Assembly: GCF_014905615.1 (NCBI RefSeq)
Contig: NZ_AQGU01000028.1
Location: 124,001-188,000 of the forward strand
DNA from: Pseudoalteromonas aliena SW19
Lineage (GTDB): Bacteria > Pseudomonadota > Gammaproteobacteria > Enterobacterales > Alteromonadaceae
Length of the DNA stretch: 64,000 bases
Direction of reading: 5' to 3'
Shown here: positions 1 to 7,767 of the stretch, piece by piece
Numbering within the stretch: the stretch's first letter is position 1
Layout of the letters: every line of letters starts with the position of its first letter
Notes under the pieces: generated by a model
Told to the model about the DNA's origin: nothing
The model's database searches: none
Seen by the model: the letters and a program-made list of their open reading frames with translations, nothing else
Translations under genes and position numbers: made by a program

Positions 1-1027
1 CTGCTTGAGATGCTTTTTTTGCAAGTTGATTAAAGTTGTCTACCAAGTCATGTTGTGCAATACCTAACGATAAATTAATAGCTGGGAATTTAATGCCGCT
101 TTTTGAGCTTACAAAACGTAACTTCTCTACCCCATTACGTACCTTTTCGGCGATTAATGTCGCTGTTTCAGGATCGATATCAGTAAGTAATACGGTAAAT
201 TGATCTTTTGCTGTTCGACCCGCTAAGCCACTTTGAAATACATATTTTTGTACTTGTTTAGCTACTTTATTTAAAATAACCTCACTGATCATGTCACCAT
301 AATTATCGGTAAAGTGGTCAAGGTTATCTATTTGTATTGCAATGGCGCAAATAGATTTTTCTTGATTAGTCCATAGTTGCGTTTGCTGTGTTAAGTAGTG
401 GCGTTTATAAAGCCCTGTTTGACTATCAACAATATGCTCTTTGCGAAGTTGGGTAAGCTGTTTTTGGGTTTTATTATGTAACTGTTTAGCCTTACTCAAT
501 TCTTGTTGAAACTTTTTTTGCTGCTTAAGCAAAGCGTTTGTCTGCTCGCTGAGAGTTTTTAGTGCAAGGCGGCTTTGCTCTACATTATTTTCATCAAAAC
601 TATGTACGCATTCATTTACGTGGTCAGCAAAACGAACAATTTGCTTTTCTGTATTGTGTGCACTTAACGAGAGGGAATTTATTACAACATCAACATTTTG
701 AATGATTGATGCTTGTTTTGTATGCCCTAAATTTAAAAATTCAAAGTATAGATGCTCGATTAAAATACTATCTATGTATTCATCTTCAGCAATCTTACGA
801 TCTACTTCATTATTCAGCGCACTATTTATTTGGCTAATATAGGTATAAACAACCTGAAAATTAAGTGGTGTAGGGGGTAGAGCATAACGCTCTAAAAACA
901 TACACACTTTAGTCATTTTTTCTTGTGCTACAGCCATGGAGTCATGGAACATCATTTGTAAATACCAACTAAGTACATGCAAGTGCCAATTAAAATAACT
1001 CAATCCTTGAGGTGGTTTTGCATCCAA
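1..1027 (-). CDS. GGDEF-domain protein with degenerate active site, 3' end beyond window
   Basis: I translated this frame by hand; it is open from a TTG at 1027 to the window edge, about 342 residues. The N-terminal ~190 residues carry the segment YALPPTPLNFQVVYTYIS, typical of a helical region found before some diguanylate cyclase domains. A helical linker rich in Q and K follows, then a GGDEF fold starting near VDSQTGLYKRHYL. The substrate-side segment IQIDNLDHFTDNYGD is present, but the signature loop reads AKDQF where active enzymes have GG(D/E)EF. Known biology says such loops usually lose cyclase activity and may act as c-di-GMP or GTP sensors; that is inference here. The start is uncertain: an in-frame stop lies just upstream, and the first ATG codons are about 22 codons downstream of the TTG. 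Confidence 0.8.
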   Translation of the reverse strand, partial: MDAKPPQGLSYFNWHLHVLSWYLQMMFHDSMAVAQEKMTKVCMFLERYALPPTPLNFQVVYTYISQINSALNNEVDRKIAEDEYIDSILIEHLYFEFLNLGHTKQASIIQNVDVVINSLSLSAHNTEKQIVRFADHVNECVHSFDENNVEQSRLALKTLSEQTNALLKQQKKFQQELSKAKQLHNKTQKQLTQLRKEHIVDSQTGLYKRHYLTQQTQLWTNQEKSICAIAIQIDNLDHFTDNYGDMISEVILNKVAKQVQKYVFQSGLAGRTAKDQFTVLLTDIDPETATLIAEKVRNGVEKLRFVSSKSGIKFPAINLSLGIAQHDLVDNFNQLAKKASQA

Positions 1028-1141
1028 GCTTTTATTCTTTTTTACTACAGTAATCGTTATGGTTACTATTTAAAAGTAAAAACGGATACTTAGGAACTTA
1101 AATATTCATTTTGGCAACTTGATAGCTGATTTTACCATCAA

Positions 1142-1163
1142 TTTTAGCTTTTTTAAGCTAAAA
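1142..1163. other. Hairpin between divergent genes
   Basis: TTTTAGCTT at 1142-1150 pairs with AAGCTAAAA at 1155-1163 across a four-T loop. It lies in the shared upstream region of the GGDEF gene and the DUF885 lipoprotein gene, where a terminator would not be expected for either. It could be an operator or an untranslated-region hairpin. Nothing else stands out in 1028-1294. Confidence 0.4.
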
Positions 1164-1294
1164 ATTAATCAGCTAAAGGCAATTGGCTAATGGGCGTGAG
1201 TTATATTGTAATACTGAACTTGGTCTCATTTACTTGCTATTTATTTGACCTTCGATATTTTTGTAAAATATATTATATCCTGAAGTTAATTATA

Positions 1295-3073
1295 ATGAGC
1301 CATTCTGTACTGCGACCACTACGCCAATCTTTTTTTTGTGGGGTGCTTTTATGCACGCTAAGTGCGTGCCAAATAACAACGTTCAATGCCGACCAACAGT
1401 TTACAAAAGTAGCGGGAAATATTGTTGATTACAGGCAAAGCATCAGCCCATACAGTAATTTAGAAGGGGTGGATGGTTATTTGTTAGCAAATTTGTCACC
1501 CGAGTTTTTAGCAAGAGAATATAACAACAAAATACAGTTACTTGCTGAACTAGATGTCATAAACGTTGAAAAATTAAGTGATGAGAATCAAATAAATTTC
1601 AGTATTATTAGAGCGCAAATACAAAATAGCGTTGATGAATATGTATTTAATGCACACTATATGCCGCTTACATCCGAGTATGGTTTTCATTCGGGCTTAT
1701 CGTACATCGTAAATAGCTCGCAGTATAAAACGCAGCAAAATTATCAAACTTATTTAGCACAATTAGTGCAAGTGCCTCGTTTTTTTGAACAAAATATCTA
1801 TTGGATGAAAAAAGGTCTCGAGACGGGTCTTACTCAGCCCCAAACTGTATTAAAAGGTTATGAAGAGTCAATTAGCGCCTACATAGTCGATGATGTGACG
1901 ACGTCTGAGTTTTATAAACCCTTTTTAACGAATACAGCAGGTTTAAGCGACAGTGAATTTAAAGCGCTACAGAAAAAAGCTGAAGTCATTATAAAAGAAA
2001 AGGTTATACAGTCTTATAAACACTATTTAGCATTTTTTACGCAGCAGTACCGACTAGGCGCACGCACAAGTATTGGTATATCAGAAACACCCAACGGTGA
2101 AGCTTTTTATAAAAATAGAGCTAAGCACTACACTACGACTCAAATGACACCTAAAGAGATTCATGAGCTAGGCCTACAAGAGGTCGCTCGTATTCGTAGT
2201 GAAATGGAAGATGTCATAAAAGAAGTGGGTTTTAAAGGCACGTTTGCCGAATTTATTCACTTTTTACGTACGGATCCACAGTTTTATGCCACCACAGCAG
2301 AGCAGCTTTTAAAAGAGGCCGCTTACATTGCAAAAAAAATGGATGCTCAGCTTCCTAAGTTATTCAATACTTTGCCACGTAAACCTTATGGGGTAGCGCC
2401 AGTACCAGCAAACATTGCGCCTAAATACACAACAGGTCGCTATTTTGGTTCCAATCGAGACGATGAGGCTGGTTATTATTGGGTTAACACTTATGCACTC
2501 GACAAGCGACCTTTGTATGTTTTAGAAGCGCTTACTTTACATGAGGCGGTACCTGGGCATCATTTACAAATTTCACTCAATGCAGAACTAGAAAACTTAC
2601 CGAGCTATCGTCGCGATGCTTATTTATCAGCATTTGGTGAGGGCTGGGGGCTTTACTCTGAATATTTAGGAATCGAAGCTGGTTTTTATCAAAATCCCTA
2701 TAGTCAATTTGGGCGTTTAACGTATGAAATGTGGCGAGCTGCGCGTTTAGTTGTTGATACCGGAATGCATATGTATGGCTGGAGCAAAGAGCGGGCAATG
2801 AATTTTATGAGCGAAAACACTGCACTTTCGCTACATAATGTAGAAACCGAAACAGACCGCTATATTTCGTGGCCTGCACAAGCGCTATCTTATAAAATTG
2901 GTGAATTAACAATTAAGGGTTTACGGGCTGAGGCAGAACAAGCACTAGGGAAAAACTTTGACATACGTGAGTTTCATAATCAAGTTTTACGCCATGGTTC
3001 AGTGCCATTATCAGTACTGGAGACACAGGTGCGTTTGTATATAAAAGCTGAGTTGGCAAAGCAACAGAGTTAA
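1295..3073 (+). CDS. DUF885 family lipoprotein, putative zinc peptidase
   Basis: A protein of about 592 residues. The frame opens at 1190, but the ATG at 1295 is preferred because it begins a lipoprotein signal: a basic start, a hydrophobic core and a lipobox ending LSAC. The DUF885 family has a zincin-like fold, and the key motif is visible as LHEAVPGHHLQ with His416, Glu417 and His422/423. A conserved downstream segment AFGEGWGLYSEYLG probably gives the third metal ligand. Mature protein is expected to be membrane-anchored facing the periplasm or surface. Substrate is unknown; peptidase activity is inferred from the motif. The gene is monocistronic, with a hairpin terminator directly after it. 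Confidence 0.85.
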   Translation: MSHSVLRPLRQSFFCGVLLCTLSACQITTFNADQQFTKVAGNIVDYRQSISPYSNLEGVDGYLLANLSPEFLAREYNNKIQLLAELDVINVEKLSDENQINFSIIRAQIQNSVDEYVFNAHYMPLTSEYGFHSGLSYIVNSSQYKTQQNYQTYLAQLVQVPRFFEQNIYWMKKGLETGLTQPQTVLKGYEESISAYIVDDVTTSEFYKPFLTNTAGLSDSEFKALQKKAEVIIKEKVIQSYKHYLAFFTQQYRLGARTSIGISETPNGEAFYKNRAKHYTTTQMTPKEIHELGLQEVARIRSEMEDVIKEVGFKGTFAEFIHFLRTDPQFYATTAEQLLKEAAYIAKKMDAQLPKLFNTLPRKPYGVAPVPANIAPKYTTGRYFGSNRDDEAGYYWVNTYALDKRPLYVLEALTLHEAVPGHHLQISLNAELENLPSYRRDAYLSAFGEGWGLYSEYLGIEAGFYQNPYSQFGRLTYEMWRAARLVVDTGMHMYGWSKERAMNFMSENTALSLHNVETETDRYISWPAQALSYKIGELTIKGLRAEAEQALGKNFDIREFHNQVLRHGSVPLSVLETQVRLYIKAELAKQQS

Positions 3074-3102
3074 CCACAAAACGGTTAAAGTCTTGAACAA
3101 AT

Positions 3103-3145
3103 AAAAGTGTTATGTCATTTTGGTGGGCATAGCACTTTTTTATTT
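3103..3145 (+). terminator. Rho-independent terminator after DUF885 gene
   Basis: A 12-bp stem, AAAAGTGTTATG at 3103-3114 with CATAGCACTTTT at 3128-3139 (one G-T pair), followed by a T-rich run. Confidence 0.8.
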
Positions 3146-3171
3146 TAGAAACAGCCATCAAGGGGCCTTCG

Positions 3172-4653
3172 ATGAGCAATTTTATAATGTTTAGTATTGA
3201 TGTATTTGCGAGTATGTTTATTGTTTTTTTAGGGTTATTAGTGTTAACAGTCATTATTTTTTATATTCGTGATGTGACACAAACTAAGCATGCGATCAGG
3301 CGTAATTACCCTGTAATTGGTCGCTTTCGATACTTTTTTGAGCGCCAAGGTGAGTTTTTTAGACAGTATTTTTTTGCTCAAGACCGAGAAGAAATGCCAT
3401 TTAACCGTGCAGAACGCAGTTGGGTTTATCGTGCTGCAAAAGATGTTGAACGCACAGCTGCATTTGGCTCTACACAAAGCTTAGAAGTAACAGGCACCGT
3501 CATGTTTATGAACTGTGCATTCCCCACGCTTGACGAAGAAGCGCTCGATCCTAGTAATGTGACTTTAGGGCCTTATTGCAAGAAGCCTTACACCACAAAT
3601 TCACTCTTTAATGTTTCGGGTATGAGCTTTGGTGCACTTTCAAAACCTGCTGTACGTGCTTTATCAAAAGGGGCAAAGTTAGCCGGTTGCTGGATGAACA
3701 CCGGCGAAGGTGGCTTGAGCCCTTATCATTTAGAAGGTGGAGCTGATTTAGTCTTTCAAATTGGTACCGCTAAATACGGTGTGCGCGATGAACACGGAAA
3801 CTTAAGTACTGAAAAACTCAAAGAAGTAGCCGCTCATGAACAAGTAAAAATGTTTGAGTTAAAAATGAGTCAAGGGGCTAAACCAGGAAAAGGCGGTATG
3901 TTACCTGGGCGAAAAGTTAACGCCGAAATAGCAAATATCAGAGGCATACCAGAAGGGCAAGACTCTATCAGTCCTAACGGTCATCCCGAAATTAAAAACC
4001 CAGGCGATATTCTCGATATGATTGCTATGGTGCGTAACGCGACTGGAAAGCCAACGGGTTTTAAAGCGGTCATTGGTGCTTACGGGTGGTTAGAAACTTT
4101 GTTTGCTGAAATTAATCACCGAGGTATAGAGTCAGCACCTGACTTTATTACCATTGATAGTGCTGATGGAGGGACTGGTGCAGCTCCGCAACCTCTTATG
4201 GATTCGGTGGGTTTACCACTGCGTGAAAGTTTACCGTTAGTTGTCAGTATGCTTAAAAAACACGGGCTTCGAGATCGTATTAAAATTATTGCTTCAGGCA
4301 AACTAATAGTCCCTTCAAAGGTTGCTTGGGCACTAGCACTTGGCGCTGATTTTGTAGTATCAGCACGGGGTCATATGTTTGCTCTTGGCTGTATTCAGGC
4401 TATGCAGTGTAATAAAGATACCTGTCCTACGGGGATCACTACGCATAATGAGCGGTTGCAACGAGGTTTAAATGTGGCCGATAAAGCGCAGCGAGTAGCT
4501 AACTATAATAAGTATGTTCATTATGGTGCAGGACTCATTGCACACTCTTGTGGTGTTAGTAGTGCTCGCGAATTAAAGGGTGAGCATGTACGTATAGTGC
4601 AAGAAAGCGGCCTTTCAGAACCGCTAGATAAAATGTACGAAAACTATAAGTGA
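3172..4653 (+). CDS. FMN-binding glutamate synthase family protein
   Basis: 493 residues: one N-terminal membrane segment (about residues 5-32), a short basic region, then a domain like the FMN/synthase domain of glutamate synthase large subunit. Visible features are NVSGMSFGALS, TGEGGLSPYH, GAKPGKGGMLPG, the substrate-barrel motif SADGGTGAAPQPLMD and GADFVVSARG. Cys407, Cys413 and Cys418 in CIQAMQCNKDTC match the 3Fe-4S cluster pattern of GltB. There is no glutaminase domain and no GltD partner nearby, so it is a stand-alone archaeal-type GOGAT-like protein, perhaps membrane-attached. The true reaction is not established for this group. AAGGGG at 3160-3165 serves as ribosome-binding site. 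Confidence 0.88.
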   Translation: MSNFIMFSIDVFASMFIVFLGLLVLTVIIFYIRDVTQTKHAIRRNYPVIGRFRYFFERQGEFFRQYFFAQDREEMPFNRAERSWVYRAAKDVERTAAFGSTQSLEVTGTVMFMNCAFPTLDEEALDPSNVTLGPYCKKPYTTNSLFNVSGMSFGALSKPAVRALSKGAKLAGCWMNTGEGGLSPYHLEGGADLVFQIGTAKYGVRDEHGNLSTEKLKEVAAHEQVKMFELKMSQGAKPGKGGMLPGRKVNAEIANIRGIPEGQDSISPNGHPEIKNPGDILDMIAMVRNATGKPTGFKAVIGAYGWLETLFAEINHRGIESAPDFITIDSADGGTGAAPQPLMDSVGLPLRESLPLVVSMLKKHGLRDRIKIIASGKLIVPSKVAWALALGADFVVSARGHMFALGCIQAMQCNKDTCPTGITTHNERLQRGLNVADKAQRVANYNKYVHYGAGLIAHSCGVSSARELKGEHVRIVQESGLSEPLDKMYENYK

Positions 4654-4846
4654 GTTAGATAAAAAGGTGATTGAAACCATTAGAAGCAGAGCACCACTGA
4701 GCCTTGTTGATGTTATTGATTTGAACCATTTAACGAATACTAAAGTTATTCTGCTTATGGAGACACGCCCTAAGGTAACTCATTGGAAGTTTTGCTCAAA
4801 GGTCATTTCCTTACCGGTAAATATTTAATAAAGGTTTTCTATCGCT

Positions 4847-5620
4847 ATGTCACATTTAACGTTAGTACTACTACAAAGCTCGCTACATTGGCTTGACAAA
4901 GATGCTAACTTAGCCATTTTTGATAAACAGCTCGACGCTATTACTAAACGGCCAGATCTCATTTTATTACCCGAAACATTTTCGACTGGCTTTGCTATAA
5001 ACCTAGACTGTGCAGAACCCGAAAATGGCAAAGTACTTATGTGGCTAAAAGCGCAAGCACATAAGCATAATGCGGTTGTGGCAGGGTCGGTATTGGTTGT
5101 GCAAGGTGATAAAAAAGCGAATCGATTTTATTGGGTTAAACCCAGTGGAGATGTAAGTTATTACGATAAACGCCATTTATTTCGCCTAGGTAATGAAGGC
5201 GATTTTGTTGTCGCTGGGCAAGCGCGTAAAGTTTTTGAAATCAACGGTTTTAAATTATTGCCTCAGGTGTGTTACGACTTACGCTTTCCGGTATTTCAAC
5301 GTAATAACAACGACTACGATGTAATGATAAACGTAGCAAATTGGCCTGCTGTGCGTCGCCATATTTGGGATACGTTACTCATGGCGCGTGCAATAGAGAA
5401 CTTGTGCTACGTAGTGGGCGTGAATCGCGTAGGTGAAGACGGTAACGGTATTGCACATAACGGTGGTACAGCTGTATACGATTTTAAAGGCGGTACACTC
5501 GCAAAAGCGCAAGATAATACCGAGCAGCTAGTTACTATAACGCTTGAAAAAACGCCACTGGATGAGTTTAAAGCAGCGTTTCCTGCCTATTTAGACGCAG
5601 ACCCTTTTACATTAATGTAG
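4847..5620 (+). CDS. yafV: Nitrilase-family omega-amidase (YafV type)
   Basis: 257 residues, the usual length for YafV-type C-N hydrolases. The catalytic triad is visible: Glu43 in LLPETFSTGF, Lys108 in YDKRHLF and Cys142 in PQVCYDLRFPVF. Close relatives hydrolyse 2-oxoglutaramate or 2-oxosuccinamate as a repair step coupled to glutamine and asparagine transaminases in the cytoplasm. A 193-bp gap separates it from the glutamate-synthase-like gene, so co-transcription is possible but not shown. A biotin-dependent or carbamoyl-type nitrilase is less likely given the close match around Cys142. Confidence 0.88.
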   Translation: MSHLTLVLLQSSLHWLDKDANLAIFDKQLDAITKRPDLILLPETFSTGFAINLDCAEPENGKVLMWLKAQAHKHNAVVAGSVLVVQGDKKANRFYWVKPSGDVSYYDKRHLFRLGNEGDFVVAGQARKVFEINGFKLLPQVCYDLRFPVFQRNNNDYDVMINVANWPAVRRHIWDTLLMARAIENLCYVVGVNRVGEDGNGIAHNGGTAVYDFKGGTLAKAQDNTEQLVTITLEKTPLDEFKAAFPAYLDADPFTLM

Positions 5621-5696
5621 GGCGCGTTAATTTAGCGTCGAGCCAATAAAGTGTTAAAATAGTTGCTGATATTTTCTGTTGGCGGCAAATTTTCGT

Positions 5697-7112
5697 ATGA
5701 ATACTTTAATCACTCCTGTAATTTTAGCTGGTGGCATAGGCTCTCGCTTATGGCCGCTTTCTCGCCAAGCAATGCCTAAGCAGTTTTTACCGCTGCTTAG
5801 TGAAAATACGTCATTACTGCAAAGCACGCTTGCACGTGTTTCTGGTAATCAGTTTAGTAACGCTATTTTAGTGTGCAACGAGCAGCACCGGTTTATTGCC
5901 GCTGAACAAAGTGAGCAAGCAAGGCCACAAGCAATATTGTTAGAGCCACAAGGTAAAAATACTGCGCCGGCGATTGCTCTTGCAGCGTATTACGCACTGC
6001 AAAATGGTATTACAGGGCCGATGTTAGTGATGCCAGCCGATCATCATATTGAAGATTTTAATAAACTAATAAAGCAATTAAAGAGTGCTGCAGAACTGGC
6101 TATTCAAGGTAAAATTGTGACATTTGCAATTACGCCAACAGGGCCTCACACAGGTTATGGTTATATAAAACAGGGGGCAGCCATTACAAATACAGGTTGC
6201 TTCGATGTTGCCCAATTTAAAGAAAAACCTAACTTAGACACAGCAACTCGCTATTTAGCTCAAGGTGGTTATAGCTGGAATAGCGGCATGTTTTTATTTA
6301 CCCCAACAGTCTATTTGAAAGAGTTAGCACGTTTTGCGCCAAAAATAGCAACTAGCGTGGAGCAAGCAGCCAAATTTACTAAAGATTTAGGTTTTACACG
6401 GCCACATAAAAGTGCGCTTGAAAGCTGCCCTAATGACTCTATCGATTACGCTATTTTAGAGCGTAGTAACAATGTGGTCGTCATGCCTGTTGATTTAAAG
6501 TGGAGTGATGTTGGTAGCTTTTCATCCCTTGACAGACTTACAAAAAAGGATGAAAACGGTAATAGTTTGAATGCTAATTACATGGCTCAAAAAAGTACTA
6601 ACAACTTAGTTATTAATGAGGCTGAGCACACAATAGCTACGCTTGGGGTAAGTGATTTAGCGATTATTCATACTCATGATGCCACGTTAATCGCAAGCCA
6701 ACATGAGCTGGACTCTCTGCCTTTGTTACTTAAGCAAATTGCTACAACACAGGCTGATAAACTTAACCATCATCAAGTGGTTTTTCGCCCATGGGGGAAT
6801 TACCGTACTTTGGTTGAAGGCACTGGCTTTAAAGTTAAAAAAATTACTGTTAATAGTGGAGCTAAACTGTCGACGCAGCGCCATCAGTATCGGGCTGAAC
6901 ATTGGGTTGTAGTTTCGGGTATTGCAGATGTATGTATTAACAAGCAAGCCTATACATTAACGCATGACCAGTCGTGTTATATCGCTGCACAGCAAATCCA
7001 TAGCTTGGCTAATAATCAAAAAGAGCTGTTAATTGTCATAGAGGTGCAAACGGGTGCAGTGCTTGATGAAAACGATATAGAGCGATTTGATGACAAATAT
7101 GGCAGAGATTAA
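5697..7112 (+). CDS. manC: Mannose-1-phosphate guanylyltransferase / mannose-6-phosphate isomerase
   Basis: About 471 residues from the ATG at 5697; an in-frame TTG six codons upstream is less likely. The N-terminal nucleotidyltransferase domain begins with the GTP-binding signature GGIGSRLWPLSR and has FKEKP near residue 174. The C-terminal ~120 residues form the cupin-type II isomerase domain, with FRPWGNYRTLVEG and LSTQRHQYRAEHWVVVSG. The bifunctional enzyme makes GDP-mannose for surface polysaccharide. Here it stands alone, without a polysaccharide cluster or manB neighbour in this window. Confidence 0.92.
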   Translation: MNTLITPVILAGGIGSRLWPLSRQAMPKQFLPLLSENTSLLQSTLARVSGNQFSNAILVCNEQHRFIAAEQSEQARPQAILLEPQGKNTAPAIALAAYYALQNGITGPMLVMPADHHIEDFNKLIKQLKSAAELAIQGKIVTFAITPTGPHTGYGYIKQGAAITNTGCFDVAQFKEKPNLDTATRYLAQGGYSWNSGMFLFTPTVYLKELARFAPKIATSVEQAAKFTKDLGFTRPHKSALESCPNDSIDYAILERSNNVVVMPVDLKWSDVGSFSSLDRLTKKDENGNSLNANYMAQKSTNNLVINEAEHTIATLGVSDLAIIHTHDATLIASQHELDSLPLLLKQIATTQADKLNHHQVVFRPWGNYRTLVEGTGFKVKKITVNSGAKLSTQRHQYRAEHWVVVSGIADVCINKQAYTLTHDQSCYIAAQQIHSLANNQKELLIVIEVQTGAVLDENDIERFDDKYGRD

Positions 7113-7150
7113 AAAACCAAAGTTATGTCAAAAAGGGCGTTTTGATATCT

Positions 7151-7726
7151 ATGAGTAAAGTAATTTATAAAATTACGCCAGATGTTAATCATTACAGAGT
7201 CATTTTTCCTGATGATGAAACTTTATGTGAATCTAAGTTATGGAAACCTGATACTTCTACAAAAGAGTCTACACTGATAAATTTTAGTGCCCATTATAAT
7301 AATGAAAAAGAGGCTCCTTTAGGTGATTTCACTGCAATTAATTTACAAGGCCTTGCTATAAGGGATCATGTTGCAAATGAATTAGCTGAACTTTTTGAAG
7401 ATTCTGGCGAGCTACTTCCTTTCTATGTCAGCAATGACAATTGGTACTTTTACAACATCACTCGAAAAGTAGAGGGTATGTTGGATGTTGAAATGAGTAC
7501 TTTTATGTTACCCAGTTTAAATATTGGGTTACAAAAAGCGGTATTCAAAAAAGAAAAGTTACCGAAGCATAGCTGTATATTTAAAATGGCAGAGGATTGC
7601 TTTGAAGGTACATATGTTTTTGATTCTCGTATAAATGATAAAGATATTTCTTTAAACCTCTTTTGTGCCTTGCGAGCACATGGTTTCACAGGTCTTAACT
7701 TTGAAGAGATAGCGAGATTTGATTAA
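7151..7726 (+). CDS. Imm11-like (DUF1629) orphan protein
   Basis: About 191 residues, acidic and without signal peptide or membrane segment. Family features I recognise are the segment GDFTAINLQGLAIRDHVANE, the central GELLPFYVSNDNWYFYNIT and a C-terminal LRAHGFTGLNFEEI. These match the Imm11/DUF1629 family, often immunity proteins for polymorphic toxins. No toxin gene is adjacent: manC precedes it on the same strand by 38 bp and a kinase gene converges on it. It is probably an orphan immunity gene or a domesticated relative. The first ATG with sensible context is at 7151; a TTG three codons upstream is possible. Family assignment is from memory of the pattern and is moderate. Confidence 0.6.
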   Translation: MSKVIYKITPDVNHYRVIFPDDETLCESKLWKPDTSTKESTLINFSAHYNNEKEAPLGDFTAINLQGLAIRDHVANELAELFEDSGELLPFYVSNDNWYFYNITRKVEGMLDVEMSTFMLPSLNIGLQKAVFKKEKLPKHSCIFKMAEDCFEGTYVFDSRINDKDISLNLFCALRAHGFTGLNFEEIARFD

Positions 7727-7767
7727 CGCGAAGTGCAATATAAAAAAATCTTAACGCTTTTTTAATT

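Noticed and set aside
4667..4828. A 53-codon GTG-initiated frame between the glutamate-synthase-like gene and yafV
   Set aside because: No ribosome-binding site near the GTG, no recognisable family, and it starts within a few bases of the previous stop; it may be chance or decayed sequence.
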